Positions 45,431-55,013 of a stretch of DNA of 64,000 nucleotides are shown here, in pieces (the first letter of the stretch is position 1; each line of letters starts with the position of its first letter). The DNA is from Novosphingobium sp. Chol11 (GTDB lineage: Bacteria; Pseudomonadota; Alphaproteobacteria; Sphingomonadales; Sphingomonadaceae), in NCBI RefSeq assembly GCF_900218065.1, contig NZ_OBMU01000001.1:691287-755286 (forward strand), written 5' to 3'. The notes beneath the pieces are model-generated. The model was not told the DNA's origin, did no database searches, and saw only the letters and a list, made by a program, of their open reading frames with translations. Both the position numbers and the translations under genes were made by a program.

Positions 45431-46636
45431 TTAGAGCGCGGCCTTCAGCTTTTCGACGAGGTCGGTGCGTTCCCAGGGGAAGAAATCGCCTTCCGCCTTG
45501 CGGCCGAAATGGCCGTAGGCTGCGGTGGGGCGGTAGATGGGCTTGTTGAGGCCGAGATGGGTGCGGATGCCGCGCGGGGTGAGGCCGCCCAGTTCCTTGA
45601 TCGACAGAATCGCTTCCTCGATCTTCGCGTCGTCGAGGCTGCCGGTGCCGTGGGTGTCGACATAGAGCGACAGCGGTTCGGAGACGCCGATGGCGTAGGC
45701 GAGCTGGATCGTGCAGCGGCGGGCGAGGCCAGCAGCGACGATGTTCTTGGCGAGATAGCGGGTGATGTAGGCCGCCGAACGGTCAACCTTGGTCGGGTCC
45801 TTGCCGGAGAAGGCGCCGCCGCCATGGGGCGACGCGCCGCCATAGGTGTCGACGATGATCTTGCGGCCGGTGAGGCCTGCGTCACCATCCGGGCCGCCGA
45901 TTTCGAAGCTGCCGGTGGGGTTGATGTGATAGACGGTCTCGTCGGAGAGCAGCTCGCCGGGCAGGACTTCGGCGACGACGCCCTTCACATAGTCCTTCAG
46001 TTCCGCTTCCTTTTCGCCCTGGTCGTAACCGGCGGCATGCTGGGTCGACACGACGATGGCGGTGGCGGCGGTGGGCTTGCCATTTTCGAAGCGCAGCGTG
46101 ACCTGGCTCTTGGCATCGGGCTCAAGGAAGGGCGCCCGGCCGGAGTGGCGGTCATGCGCCATCTTCGCCAGGATCTTGTGGCTGTAGTCCAGGGTCGCGG
46201 GCATGAGGTCGGGCGTTTCGTCGCAGGCGAAGCCGAACATGATGCCCTGGTCGCCAGCGCCTTCATCCTTGTTGCCAGCGGCGTCGACCCCCTGCGCGAT
46301 GTGGGCGGACTGGGCATGGAGGTTGTTTTCGAAGCGCAGGGTTTCCCAGTGGAAGCCGTCCTGCTCATAGCCGATGCGCTTTACGGTTTCACGGACGGTA
46401 CGCTCAATCTCTTCCTGCGCGCCGGGTGCCCACTGGTCATTTTCGTAGACGCCCTTGCAGCGGATTTCGCCTGCCAGCACGACCAGCTGCGTGGTGGTCA
46501 GCGTTTCACAGGCGATGCGGGCTTCTGGGTCCTTGGACAGGAACAGATCGACGATGGCGTCGGAAATCTGGTCCGCGACCTTGTCGGGATGGCCTTCGGA
46601 GACGGATTCCGAGGTGAAGAGATAGTTGCTGCGCAT
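45431..46636 (-). CDS. metK: S-adenosylmethionine synthetase
   Basis: 401 residues. Signature [13 protein letters not shown] at the N-terminus, [12 protein letters not shown], and [19 protein letters not shown]. Makes SAM from methionine and ATP. RBS ACGGGAG. No SAM riboswitch could be made out in the short 59-bp spacer upstream. Slightly longer than E. coli MetK because of an insert near residues 95-115. Confidence 0.98.
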   Translation of the reverse strand: MRSNYLFTSESVSEGHPDKVADQISDAIVDLFLSKDPEARIACETLTTTQLVVLAGEIRCKGVYENDQWAPGAQEEIERTVRETVKRIGYEQDGFHWETLRFENNLHAQSAHIAQGVDAAGNKDEGAGDQGIMFGFACDETPDLMPATLDYSHKILAKMAHDRHSGRAPFLEPDAKSQVTLRFENGKPTAATAIVVSTQHAAGYDQGEKEAELKDYVKGVVAEVLPGELLSDETVYHINPTGSFEIGGPDGDAGLTGRKIIVDTYGGASPHGGGAFSGKDPTKVDRSAAYITRYLAKNIVAAGLARRCTIQLAYAIGVSEPLSLYVDTHGTGSLDDAKIEEAILSIKELGGLTPRGIRTHLGLNKPIYRPTAAYGHFGRKAEGDFFPWERTDLVEKLKAAL

Positions 46637-46695
46637 GAGACTCCCGTAAGCCAGCTGGCGTGAAAGGCGACATAAAGAAAAGTTTATGTGCCCTA

Positions 46696-48291
46696 TTAAC
46701 CCTTCACCCTACGGATGGCAATGGCCAGTCCGGCCAGCAGCGCCATGAACAGGATCGGCGCCCAGTTACCCAGATGCGCGAACAGCGTCGGCGGGAGTGC
46801 GGGAGGGAGCGCGCCTTCCAGATATCCGGCGCGGTGGAGGCCGAGCGCGCGCTGAACATGGCCGCGCGCGTCGATGACGGCGGACACGCCGGTGGGAGTG
46901 GAGCGGATGATGGGCATGCCTTCTTCGATCGCGCGCAGGCGGGCTTGCGCGAGGTGCTGGACCGGGCCCCAGCTGCCGAACCAGGCGTCGTTGGACGGGT
47001 TGAAGAGGAAGGCGGGGCGGTTCTTCGCGTCGATCACCTGACCGGAGAAGATGATCTCGTAACAGATCTGGACGCCCATGCTGAGTTGCGGGCGGCCAAG
47101 CGTGGCGGGGAGGGTAAGGCTTTGCGGGCCGGGGCCGGGCCAGAAGTCAGCGTCTCCGGGGACAAGGCGGGAGAGGCCGATCGGCTGGAGAAGCGCGCGC
47201 ATGGGGAGATATTCGCCATATGGGACGAGATGCGCCTTGTCATAGCGGCCGAGCAGTTGCGCCTGGGGCGAGACGATAAAGAGGCTGTTGGCGGCTCCCG
47301 CGAGTGCATTGGTGGTGACGCCGTCTTTCTCGACCTGCTTGAAATAGACCTTGGTCGCGCCGGTCATCAGCAGGTCGCCGGGGCCGAGCAGGCTGGCAAG
47401 ACGCGCGCGCCATTGCGGTTCCATGTCGAGATAGGCGGGGATGGCGGCTTCGGGCCAGAAGATGAGGCGCGGGGCGGGGCGCGGCTGGCCGGAAAGGGCG
47501 GCGAGGGTGCGGAAGTGAGCTTCTTCCAGTTCGGGCGAGTATTTTTCGTCCTGGCCTATGTTGGGTTGGACGACGCGGATCAGCGGGGCGCCTGCGGGGG
47601 TGGGAGGGGCCTGGGTGAGTTGGCCCCAGATTGCGAGGGCGCAGAGGGGGACGGCGATGGCTGCGGCGGGAACGAACTGGCGCTTGATGACGAGGAAGAT
47701 GGCTCCGGCGGCGAGGATCGCGAGGGCTCCGACGCCGTAGGTGCCGATGATTGTGGCGGCTATGGTGATGCCGGTGGGGAGGAGGGTGACGCCGAGCGGG
47801 TTCCAGGCGAAGCCGGTGAAGACGAGGGCGCGGAGATACTCGCTGATGAGCCAGGTGGCGGCAAAGAGGAGGATAAGGGGGAGGTTGTTGTTTGCCTCGC
47901 TGCGCTCGGTGCCCACCCCCGGCCCCTCCCGATTACGGGAGGGGAGGATGGAAGACAGCCACCATGCCCCCAACGTTGCCAGCCCCGGATAAACCGCGAG
48001 GTAGAGGGACAGGAGGACGACCGCTCCGTAACCGAACCAGTGCGGCATGGCCTCCTGAAAGGTGAAGGCGTGGGCGATCCAGTTGAGGCCAAGGGTGAAG
48101 TGGCCGAGGCCGAACAGCCAGCCGCGCGCGAAGGCGGCGCGGCGGGTGGGGGCGCTTTCGATCAGCCACAGGAGGAGTGCGAAGCAAGCCAGCGTGACGG
48201 GCCAGAGCTTGAGCGGTTCAAATCCGGTTGCCGCGACGAAACCGGCGAGCAGGGCGGTGAGCCTTGGGAAGCGGGCGGGCAGCTGCATCAT
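46696..48291 (-). CDS. lnt: Apolipoprotein N-acyltransferase
   Basis: 531 residues from ATG 48291. An N-terminal bundle of about seven helices, then the nitrilase domain with the triad: Glu in [10 protein letters not shown], Lys in [13 protein letters not shown] and Cys in [10 protein letters not shown], plus [12 protein letters not shown]. Adds the third acyl chain to lipoproteins. Between membrane segments (about residues 120-145) lies [20 protein letters not shown], encoded by an in-frame palindromic repeat like the one in uvrA. Confidence 0.96.
   Translation of the reverse strand: MMQLPARFPRLTALLAGFVAATGFEPLKLWPVTLACFALLLWLIESAPTRRAAFARGWLFGLGHFTLGLNWIAHAFTFQEAMPHWFGYGAVVLLSLYLAVYPGLATLGAWWLSSILPSRNREGPGVGTERSEANNNLPLILLFAATWLISEYLRALVFTGFAWNPLGVTLLPTGITIAATIIGTYGVGALAILAAGAIFLVIKRQFVPAAAIAVPLCALAIWGQLTQAPPTPAGAPLIRVVQPNIGQDEKYSPELEEAHFRTLAALSGQPRPAPRLIFWPEAAIPAYLDMEPQWRARLASLLGPGDLLMTGATKVYFKQVEKDGVTTNALAGAANSLFIVSPQAQLLGRYDKAHLVPYGEYLPMRALLQPIGLSRLVPGDADFWPGPGPQSLTLPATLGRPQLSMGVQICYEIIFSGQVIDAKNRPAFLFNPSNDAWFGSWGPVQHLAQARLRAIEEGMPIIRSTPTGVSAVIDARGHVQRALGLHRAGYLEGALPPALPPTLFAHLGNWAPILFMALLAGLAIAIRRVKG
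47912..47948. repeat. REP-like palindrome inserted in frame inside lnt
   Basis: cccacccccgg followed by cccctccc-gattac-gggagggg (47923-47944). Same leader and stem as in uvrA (25171-25208), in the same orientation and the same reading frame: EGPGVG is encoded in both. It falls in a loop between membrane helices, where an insert is tolerated. Confidence 0.8.
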
Positions 48292-48302
48292 CGGGCGAAA
48301 AG

Positions 48303-48938
48303 TCAGCGGATCGTGGCCATGGTGGCGTTGCTGCACGTGTCGCTCTTGTCCCCGCCGCCCGAAAGCATCGATGCCGCGATGAAACCGCCGACAACGAGGA
48401 CGAGGAAAGCTGCGGACAGGAGGCCGAGATATTTCTCGATGAACGCCTTTATGGGGCGGCCGAATTTCCAGAAGAGGAAGCCGACCAGCATGAATTGGAA
48501 GGCGCGGGACAGGATGCTGGCCCAGATGAAGGTGAAGAGCGAAAGGCCGATGAAGCCAGAGGTGATGGTGATCAGCTTGAACGGGATGGGCGTTGCGCCC
48601 TTCACCAGGATGATTTCAGCGCCATATTCGCGCAAGTAGCAGGCGGCTACCGGGAATTTCGCGGCGAGGCCCAGCGCGTCGAGGATCTGCTGTCCGACCG
48701 CTTCGTAGAGGAAATAGCCGATCGCATAGCCGAACAGGCCGCCCAGCACCGATGCGAGGGTGCAGATGATGCCGAAGCGGATCGCCCTTTCGGGCCGCGC
48801 AAGGCACATGAGGCCGAGCAGCGGATGCGGGGGGATCGGGAAGAAGCTGGATTCCATGAAGGATATGGCGAAGAGCCAGCGTTCGGCATGGGCGTGGGCG
48901 GCTTTGGCCAGCGTCCATTGATAAAGCTTGGTGAGCAT
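48303..48938 (-). CDS. VTT-domain (DedA/YqaA family) membrane protein
   Basis: 211 residues with about four to five helices. SNARE-associated/VTT pattern: FAISFMESSFFPIPPHPLLG, FGYAIGYFLYEAVGQ and EIILVKGATPIPFKLITITS. The glycine/proline motif before the last helices is kept. DedA-type proteins are linked to lipid flipping and membrane homeostasis. Ends 11 bp before the lnt start on the same strand, so likely co-transcribed with it. Confidence 0.88.
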   Translation of the reverse strand: MLTKLYQWTLAKAAHAHAERWLFAISFMESSFFPIPPHPLLGLMCLARPERAIRFGIICTLASVLGGLFGYAIGYFLYEAVGQQILDALGLAAKFPVAACYLREYGAEIILVKGATPIPFKLITITSGFIGLSLFTFIWASILSRAFQFMLVGFLFWKFGRPIKAFIEKYLGLLSAAFLVLVVGGFIAASMLSGGGDKSDTCSNATMATIR

Positions 48939-49081
48939 TGGAGGCGGGCCTAGCGGAGATTGCAGGGGACCGCCAGCGCTTTCATCCCATTACGGAGTCG
49001 CAACATCGTGAAGGCGTTGACGCGGTGGGAGCGGCTGGGCATCACCCCTGTTCTCCGCATCAGCAGCCCGGCCCGACTTCA

Positions 49082-49885
49082 GTGACGATCTCCAACATAT
49101 CATGGCCGAAATTGCGCGAGCGTGGCGGGGGATTGATCTTTGCGCTGGGGCTGAACGCACTGCTGGTGCTGGCGCTGCTGACATTGGCGCCCGCGCTTGA
49201 TCCCGAGAAGGTCGATCCGCGCAATCCGGTGACGTTCGAAATGGCCGCTTCGCCTGAACCTGAAGCGGAGAAGAGCCCGGAGCGGACCGAAAAAAAGAAG
49301 AAGGAAGAAGCGGCGGCGCCGGAGAAGAAGAAGGTCGAAAAGCCGAAGGAGCCGCGCAAGCCGGTCGAGAAGCCCGTCGAAACACCGGTCGAAAAGCCGA
49401 TCGTGACCTTGCCCGTGCAGCCCAAGATGCCCTTCCTGCAACTGGACAGCGCGCAGATGGCGGCGGCCGATATCGGCAAGATGCCGAAGAAGGATGATAG
49501 CCAGAGCGCAGGCACGTCTGGTCAGGGGAATAGCCGCGTGGCGGCGGGGCCGGGCGAAGGGCCGGGCGGCGTCCAGCTGTTTGAGGCGGAATGGTATCGG
49601 CGGCCCACGCCTGCGGAGCTTGGCGGTTACATGCCGCCCAATGCGCCCGCTGGTGGATGGGGGCTGGTGGCGTGCAAGACGGTGGAGAATTTCCGGGTCG
49701 AAAATTGCCAGGCCTTGGGAGAATCGCCGCAGGGTTCGGGCTTTGCCCGCGCGGTGCGGCTGGCGGCGTGGCAGTTCCTGGTGCGGCCGCCGCGCGTCAA
49801 TGGGAAGGTGATGGTGGGCAGCTGGGTGCGCATCAGGATCGACTATAGCCGCGCGCCTGCCAGTGGCGGTGGTGCGGGCATGTGA
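49082..49885 (+). CDS. TonB-like energy transducer
   Basis: About 267 residues from a GTG at 49082. One N-terminal membrane helix (GLIFALGLNALLVLALLTLA). A long Lys/Pro/Glu-rich spacer (KKKKEEAAAPEKKKVEKPKE and the following PVEKPVE repeats) can span the periplasm. The C-terminal domain AEWYRRPTPAELGGYMPPNA through AVRLAAWQFLVRPPRVNGK resembles a degenerate TonB-C fold with two Cys (VACKTV and ENCQAL). ExbB/ExbD genes are not near. The start lacks an obvious Shine-Dalgarno. Confidence 0.75.
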   Translation: MTISNISWPKLRERGGGLIFALGLNALLVLALLTLAPALDPEKVDPRNPVTFEMAASPEPEAEKSPERTEKKKKEEAAAPEKKKVEKPKEPRKPVEKPVETPVEKPIVTLPVQPKMPFLQLDSAQMAAADIGKMPKKDDSQSAGTSGQGNSRVAAGPGEGPGGVQLFEAEWYRRPTPAELGGYMPPNAPAGGWGLVACKTVENFRVENCQALGESPQGSGFARAVRLAAWQFLVRPPRVNGKVMVGSWVRIRIDYSRAPASGGGAGM

Positions 49886-50136
49886 GTGCAGTTGCGATCC
49901 TGACAGGATTGTGATGTGTAATAACCTATATGAATGATGGTTGTTGGGGATTTTGCGAGTGAGTGCATAAAAATAGGGGATGGCGAACCTATATGGAACA
50001 TTTCTCTTGACATCGTGACGCTCTTCTGACAGAGATGTCGATATTGGGAATTGTGAGTCGCCGGGACGGTGACGCGGCAGGGGCTGGTCCGAAAGGAACC
50101 GGCCCTTTTCTGTTGGGGAAAGCGGAGGGCGAGGAC
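49886..50136. other. Intergenic region before the GTA-like cluster
   Basis: 251 bp, more AT-rich than its surroundings (taataacctatatgaatgatgg, cctatatggaaca, cttgacatcgtgac). Probably holds the promoter of the phage-like cluster. TTGACA at 50007 has no clear -10 partner. A weaker frame from 50035 runs into the small terminase gene but lacks support upstream of 50137. Confidence 0.4.
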
Positions 50137-50706
50137 ATGGCGGATCAGAATGGCGCTAAGGTGGTGCGGCGCTTTTCCGGCAAGGCCAGCGATGCGCCGG
50201 ACAGGGAGCTGTCGGTGCAGCGCAGCCAACGCGGATCGGCTGGCAGCGGCGCGCAGTTGCGGGCGGTGCGCAAGGACGGCTGGACCGTCGAGCGGCGGAA
50301 GATCTTCATGGAGACGCTGGCCGCGACCTGCAATGTGAGCGAGGCGGCGCGGGTGGCGGGGAAAAACCTTTCGAGCGCCTATTATCAGAAGCGGCGCGAC
50401 CCCGGCTTTGCGCGGGAATGGGCGCAGGCGCTGAGCGTCGGCTATGGCGAACTGGAGGCGCTGCTGCTGCGGCAGGCGCTGTTCGGTACGGAAGAGGAAG
50501 AGGTCGTGCTGGACGGCGAGGGGATGGTGAAGAGCCGGAAGGTGAAGCGCGGGCATCCCAATGCGGTCGGGGTGCGGCTGCTGCTGCAGCATCGGCGCGA
50601 GGTTGGGGAGAAGCTGGCGGCGGAGACTGTGGACCGGCCGGACGGGGCGGATGCGGTCGAGCGGTTGCGGGCGGCGCTGGAGAGGGTGCGGGAGAGGCGT
50701 GGGTGA
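50137..50706 (+). CDS. GTA/phage small terminase-like protein
   Basis: 189 residues from ATG 50137 (MADQNGAKVVRRFSGKASDA) with CGGAGGGCGAGG upstream. Helix-turn-helix region RRKIFMETLAATCNVSEAAR, then VAGKNLSSAYYQKRRDPGFA. Helical C-terminus (RRGHP-like KRGHPNAVGVRLLLQHRREV). Small terminases of this pattern recognise DNA for packaging and pair with the large subunit 688 bp downstream. Related to the N-terminal domain of the protein at 19625. Confidence 0.75.
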   Translation: MADQNGAKVVRRFSGKASDAPDRELSVQRSQRGSAGSGAQLRAVRKDGWTVERRKIFMETLAATCNVSEAARVAGKNLSSAYYQKRRDPGFAREWAQALSVGYGELEALLLRQALFGTEEEEVVLDGEGMVKSRKVKRGHPNAVGVRLLLQHRREVGEKLAAETVDRPDGADAVERLRAALERVRERRG

Positions 50707-50744
50707 GGAGGAAGCGTCGGGTGAGGCGAGGCGGCTTTCCTTCT

Positions 50745-50825
50745 CCCTCTCCCGCCTTCGCTTCGCTCGGCACCTCGGCCAGAGTCACGTGCCTCTGGCC
50801 GACCCCTGAAGGGGAGAGGGAAATG
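50745..50825. repeat. 81-bp intergenic repeat, second copy (first at 28831)
   Basis: Identical in 78 of 81 positions to 28831-28911. The mismatches are at ctac/cttc, ctagccg/ctggccg and cctaaagg/cctgaagg. The hairpin tcggccagag/ctctggccga is improved here. Separates the small terminase gene from an antisense acetyltransferase. Confidence 0.85.
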
Positions 50826-50832
50826 CGGTTGC

Positions 50833-51291
50833 TTACCGCGCCGCTTCGGGAGCGTGGCGCAAGTGAAGGAGAGGGTAAGGCCTGCCCTGGCCATCCCTCT
50901 CCGATCTGCCGGTGCGGGCGAAGCCCATGCGTTCGTAGAAGGTGATGGCGCCTTCATTCTGTTCATTGACGTCGGTCGTCATGGCCGGATGGAGGGCGAG
51001 GCCGTGATCGACGAGCGCGCGGCCTACGCCTTTGCCGTGCCACGCCGGGTCGATGAAGAGGGCGTCCATGTGCGTGCCGTCGATCAGCATGAAGCCGACC
51101 GCGCGGTCATCGGCATCGGTGGCGAGCCATGCGGGGGATTGCGGCAGGAAGCCGGACACTTCCGCATCGATCGCCTGGCGGTCGGCGGGATCGAGGAAAT
51201 CATGGGTTGCGTCGACGGCGCAGCGCCAGATGTCGAGCAGGCGAGCGCCATCGGCGGCGCGGGCGGGGCGGATCGATATCATGGGCGGCAT
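50833..51291 (-). CDS. GNAT family N-acetyltransferase
   Basis: 152 residues. Acetyl-CoA-binding core DALFIDPAWHGKGVGRALVD (V/I-x-x-x-x-R/Q-x-x-G-x-G/A pattern) and the C-terminal EQNEGAITFYERMGFARTGR. Small-molecule or peptide acetyltransferase of unknown target. It is antisense to and inside the phage-like cluster. Starts at 51291 or 51282 are equally possible. Confidence 0.9.
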   Translation of the reverse strand: MPPMISIRPARAADGARLLDIWRCAVDATHDFLDPADRQAIDAEVSGFLPQSPAWLATDADDRAVGFMLIDGTHMDALFIDPAWHGKGVGRALVDHGLALHPAMTTDVNEQNEGAITFYERMGFARTGRSERDGQGRPYPLLHLRHAPEAAR

Positions 51292-51393
51292 ATAGGGACG
51301 CAGCGGAGCAGGCGAAAAGGCGCATGATCAAAAAAAGGCCGAAATGAGGCACTTGGGCCGGTGAGGGGAACTGGTGAGGGGAGCGAATGGCCG

Positions 51394-52728
51394 ATGGGTG
51401 GCATGTCGGATTTCGAGAGATTAGCGGCCCTGCCCGACGCGGCGCGCGAGCGGGTGCTGGCGGGGCTGAACGGCGCGGCGGCGCAGGCGCTGGAACATGA
51501 TTGGGAATGGCTGGCCCGGCCCGAGCAGCTGGCGCCCGATGGCAGCTGGCGCATCTGGTTGATGATGGCCGGGCGCGGCTTTGGCAAGACGCGGGCCGGG
51601 GCGGAATGGGTGCGGCGGATTGCGGAGAATGACGGCGCGGCGCGGATCGCGCTAGTCGGCGCGACCCTGGGCGAGGCGCGCAGCGTGATGGTGGAGGGGC
51701 CGTCGGGGCTGCTGTCCATTGCGCCCTGGTGGAACCGGCCCATCTTTTCGCCAGCGCTGCGGCGGCTGGTTTGGCCCAATGGCGCCATGGCGCTGCTGTT
51801 CGGCGCGGCGGACCCGGAATCGTTGCGCGGGCCGCAGTTCAGCCATGGCTGGGCGGACGAGATCGCGAAATGGCCGCAGGGAGAAGCGGCGTGGGACAAT
51901 ATGATGATGGGGATGCGACTGGGGCGCGCTCCACAAGTGATGGCGACGACGACGCCAAGGCCGGTGCCGCTGGTACGCGGGCTGGTGGCGCGGGACGGCG
52001 TGGATGTCGCGGTGACGCGGGGGCGGACGGCGGACAATGTGGTCAACCTGGTTGAAGGCTTCGTTGCGGCGATGGAGCAGAGCTATGGCGCGACGCGGCT
52101 CGGGCGGCAGGAACTGGACGGCGAGCTGATCGAGGAGGTCGAGGGTGCGCTGTGGAACCGGGAACTGCTGGAGCGGTGCCGGATCGCGCATGTGCCGGGC
52201 GGCGGGGATGGCGAGGCTTTGCTGTCGCGCGTGGTGATCGGGGTCGATCCTCCGGCTTCGGCGCATGGCGATGCTTGCGGGATCGTGGTGGCCGGGATGG
52301 GCGGCGACGGGCGGGCCTATGTCATTGCCGATGCGAGCGTCGAGAAGGCGAGCCCGGAAAGCTGGGCGCGGGCGGTGGCACAGGCGGCGGCGCTGCATGG
52401 CGCGGACCGGGTCGTTGCCGAAGCCAATAATGGAGGGGCGATGGTGGAGAGCGTTCTGCGCGCGGCGGAGGCTGCGCTGCCGGTGCGGCTGGTTCATGCC
52501 AGCCGGGGCAAGGCGGCACGGGCCGAGCCTGTGGCGGCGCTGTATGAAGCCGGGCGGGTGCGGCATCGGGGAGCCTTCTGGGCATTGGAGGATGAGATGT
52601 GCGGGCTGATCGCCGGTGGCGGCTATGCCGGGCCGGGGCGGTCGCCGGATCGGGCGGATGCGCTGGTCTGGGCTCTGACCGAGTTGATGCTCGGGCGGCG
52701 CGGCGACGCGCGGGTGCGGGCGGTTTGA
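51394..52728 (+). CDS. GTA/phage terminase large subunit (DNA packaging ATPase)
   Basis: About 444 residues. Walker A MAGRGFGKTRAGAEWV, Walker B-like FSHGWADEIAKW, coupling motif MATTTPRPVPLV. RNase-H-like nuclease acids in VVIGVDPPASAHGDACG, VVAEANNGG, and SPDRADALVWALTEL at the end. Matches the RcGTA gp2-type packaging proteins. Start 51394 (or 51403) is chosen to follow the AGGGGAG. Intact, so packaging could still be possible if a capsid were supplied. Confidence 0.93.
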   Translation: MGGMSDFERLAALPDAARERVLAGLNGAAAQALEHDWEWLARPEQLAPDGSWRIWLMMAGRGFGKTRAGAEWVRRIAENDGAARIALVGATLGEARSVMVEGPSGLLSIAPWWNRPIFSPALRRLVWPNGAMALLFGAADPESLRGPQFSHGWADEIAKWPQGEAAWDNMMMGMRLGRAPQVMATTTPRPVPLVRGLVARDGVDVAVTRGRTADNVVNLVEGFVAAMEQSYGATRLGRQELDGELIEEVEGALWNRELLERCRIAHVPGGGDGEALLSRVVIGVDPPASAHGDACGIVVAGMGGDGRAYVIADASVEKASPESWARAVAQAAALHGADRVVAEANNGGAMVESVLRAAEAALPVRLVHASRGKAARAEPVAALYEAGRVRHRGAFWALEDEMCGLIAGGGYAGPGRSPDRADALVWALTELMLGRRGDARVRAV

Positions 52729-52790
52729 GGAACCCGGCTGACCGGCGCGGCGTATTATCCCAAGTCAAGTTTTGCGAGGGAGTGAGGCTG

Positions 52791-53129
52791 ATGAAACTGG
52801 CCAGGATCATGATGGTGGCGGCCGGCGCGACTTTGGTGGCGACGCCGGTGATGGCCGCGTCGCTCAATAGCAAGGAGCGGGCGCGGGTGGCGCGGGCGGC
52901 TCCGCGTGACCGTGATGATGTGCGCTACTGCCTGTTGCAGGCGAAGAAAGGGCGCGATCGCGGGACGGTGATCGGCGCGGCCGGCGGCGCTGGCGTGGGT
53001 GCCTTGGCGGGCGGCAGCCTGGGTGAGTCCCTGCTGGCCGGTGCGGCTGGGGCAGTGGCCGGGCGTGTGATCGGGAAGAGCGAGGGGACGAATGCCGAAT
53101 GTGATCGGGTGTTGCGGCGTAATCCCTGA
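52791..53129 (+). CDS. Secreted glycine-zipper protein, function unknown
   Basis: 112 residues with GAGGGAG ribosome site. Signal peptide (MMVAAGATLVATPVMA). Mature part has one Cys in DVRYCLLQAKKG, then a glycine-zipper stretch TVIGAAGGAGVGALAGGSLG, then GAVAGRVIG. Such zippers are usual in outer-membrane or pore-forming proteins. Lies between terminase and portal genes, so it is either a host gene in the cluster or a lysis/adsorption factor. Confidence 0.75.
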   Translation: MKLARIMMVAAGATLVATPVMAASLNSKERARVARAAPRDRDDVRYCLLQAKKGRDRGTVIGAAGGAGVGALAGGSLGESLLAGAAGAVAGRVIGKSEGTNAECDRVLRRNP

Positions 53130-53152
53130 GTTGGTGGGCGTAAGTCCTTTTT

Positions 53153-53380
53153 GTCATCCCGGGCTTGACCCGGGATCCCGCTTCTTCTTCCGCAATACGG
53201 ACAAGGAAGCGAGACCCCGGGTCACGCCCGGGGTGACGATCTCAAGATAGTAGGTTGGGTGAGGGCGTTCCCCTCTCCAGGTTACGGTAGTCGGCGGGGG
53301 CCTTCCCCTCTCCAAGTTTCGCTAAGCGGCTGTCGCCGCCAAGCTTCACTATCCTCTCCCCTGAAGGGGAGAGGATTTTT
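53153..53380. repeat. Imperfect long inverted repeat and REP-like palindromes before the portal gene
   Basis: tcatcccgggcttgacccgg at 53154 pairs with ccgggtcacgcccggggtga around 53218-53236, a familiar sphingomonad repeat. Then come two tccccctctcca units and cctctcccctgaaggggagagg (53353-53375). No gene in 53130-53397. Confidence 0.75.
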
Positions 53381-53397
53381 GCTTTTGTGGGGTCTTC

Positions 53398-54525
53398 ATG
53401 AAATTTTTCGGGGCGAAGGCCGCGCGGGGTGGCGCGCGGCCGGTGTTGGCGCGTGCCTGGGGTTCGGGCGCGGTGGCTTTGGGGGAGTGGCCTGCTTCCT
53501 ATGAGGCGCAGGTGCGCAGCGGCGTGCTTGGCAATCCGGTGGCGCAGCGCGCCCTGCGGCTGGTGTCCGAAGGGGCGGGGGCGACGGCTTTACTGGCGAG
53601 CGGGGTGGAGGAGGAAGAGCGCGGGCCGGTGCTGTCGCTGCTGACGCGCTGTTCGGCGGGGCAGAGTCTGGTGGAGACGCTGGCAAGCCATTTGCTGCTG
53701 CATGGCAATGGCTATGTGCAGGTGATGACCGGAGCCGATGGCAGGCCGGTCGAGCTTTATGCGCTGCGGCCTGAGCGGGTGAGCGTGGAGGCGGATGCGC
53801 GGGGGTGGCCTGCGGCCTATCTTTATCGCGTGGGGGACAGCGTGACGCGGCTGCTGCCCGAGGATGGCGCCGGGCGTGCGTCGATCCTGCATCTGAAGGC
53901 GCTGCATCCACTGGACGATCATTATGGGCTGGGCTGCGTGGGCGCGGCTGCTGGGGCGGTGGCGATCCACAATGCGGCGACGGTGTGGAACAAGGCTTTG
54001 CTGGACAATGCGGCGCGGCCTTCGGGCGCGATGGTCTATGATCCGGGCGACGGGTCGGTGATGAGCCCGGAGCAGTTCGAGCGGGTAAAGCGCGAGATGG
54101 AGGGGGCCTTTTCCGGCGCGGCCAATGCCGGGCGGCCGATGCTGCTGGAGGGCGGGCTCGATTGGAAGGCCATGAGCCTGACACCGGCGGAGATGGACTT
54201 TGTGGGCCTCAAGGCTGCGGCGGCGCGGGAGATTGCCTTGTCCTTCGGCGTGCCGCCGATGCTGATGGGGCTGCCGGGCGACAATGCCTACGCCAATTAT
54301 CGCGAGGCGAACAAGGCGCTGTGGCGGCAGACGATCCTGCCGCTGGTGGCGAAGATCTGCGGCGGGCTGGCGCAGGGGTTGCAGGGATGGTGGCCGGGGC
54401 TGGGCCTGGCGGTGGACCTGGATGCGGTGCCTGCGCTGTCGGATGAGCGGGCGGCTTTGTGGGAGCGGGTGGCTGCGGCTGACTTCCTTTCGGCGGATGA
54501 GAAGCGGGCGATGCTGGGGATTTGA
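53398..54525 (+). CDS. GTA/phage portal protein (HK97 family)
   Basis: 375 residues. Diagnostic segments: LVETLASHLLLHGNGYVQVM, LYALRPERVSVEADARGW, NAATVWNKALLDNAARPSGA, and FGVPPMLMGLPGDNAYANYR. The portal makes the dodecameric ring through which DNA enters the head and to which the tail joins. Equivalent to RcGTA gp3. Shine-Dalgarno weak. What should follow (protease and capsid) is absent. Confidence 0.93.
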   Translation: MKFFGAKAARGGARPVLARAWGSGAVALGEWPASYEAQVRSGVLGNPVAQRALRLVSEGAGATALLASGVEEEERGPVLSLLTRCSAGQSLVETLASHLLLHGNGYVQVMTGADGRPVELYALRPERVSVEADARGWPAAYLYRVGDSVTRLLPEDGAGRASILHLKALHPLDDHYGLGCVGAAAGAVAIHNAATVWNKALLDNAARPSGAMVYDPGDGSVMSPEQFERVKREMEGAFSGAANAGRPMLLEGGLDWKAMSLTPAEMDFVGLKAAAAREIALSFGVPPMLMGLPGDNAYANYREANKALWRQTILPLVAKICGGLAQGLQGWWPGLGLAVDLDAVPALSDERAALWERVAAADFLSADEKRAMLGI

Positions 54526-54623
54526 GGTTCACGCGGAGACGTAGAGACGCGGAGGGTTTTTGAGGGCTGCCTTTGGCAGCCTTTTGCGTCTGTGGGTCTT
54601 TGCGCGAGGGAGGAGTGGGGCCG

Positions 54624-55013
54624 ATGAAATATGATGGCGAGATGCTGGCGCGGCTGGTGGCTCAGGCTGAGGCGGCGCCGGGGCAAATGGACATGTTGAT
54701 GATCCGGGCGCTGATCGAGGAGGCGAGTGAGTTGGGCGCGGGGCGGGCGCTGGAGCGGCTGGGGCTGAGCGATGGGCGTGCGGAGGGCGATGTGCGGGAG
54801 TTGCGCGAGCTGCTGTCCGCCTGGCGCGACGCGAAGAAGGCGGCGCGCGGGGCCGTGGTCGGCTGGGCGGTGCGGATCGTGATGGCGCTGGTGCTGCTGG
54901 GCGTGGCGGTGAAGGCCGGGCTGATCGGGATGGTGCGGGGATGCGCGGATCGAGGGGGATGCGGTGCTGCTGTCGGGACGCGGGCTGATGCGGCAATGGC
55001 TGGGCGCGCTTGA
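54624..55013 (+). CDS. Small membrane protein of the GTA cluster (DUF6127-like), C-terminus altered by a probable deletion
   Basis: Starts MKYDGEMLARLVAQAEAAPG with GGGAGGAG upstream. Helical region DVRELRELLSAWRDAKKAAR then one membrane helix (VVGWAVRIVMALVLLGVAVK) near residue 90. In comparable clusters this small protein ends soon after the helix. Here it runs 25 more residues (from GCADRGGCG on) in a frame overlapping the remnant described next. The helix part is likely genuine, the tail an accident of the fusion. Confidence 0.6.
   Translation: MKYDGEMLARLVAQAEAAPGQMDMLMIRALIEEASELGAGRALERLGLSDGRAEGDVRELRELLSAWRDAKKAARGAVVGWAVRIVMALVLLGVAVKAGLIGMVRGCADRGGCGAAVGTRADAAMAGRA

Noticed and set aside
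46637..46695. SAM riboswitch upstream of metK
   Set aside because: The spacer is only 59 bp and I could not see any known SAM riboswitch core in it.
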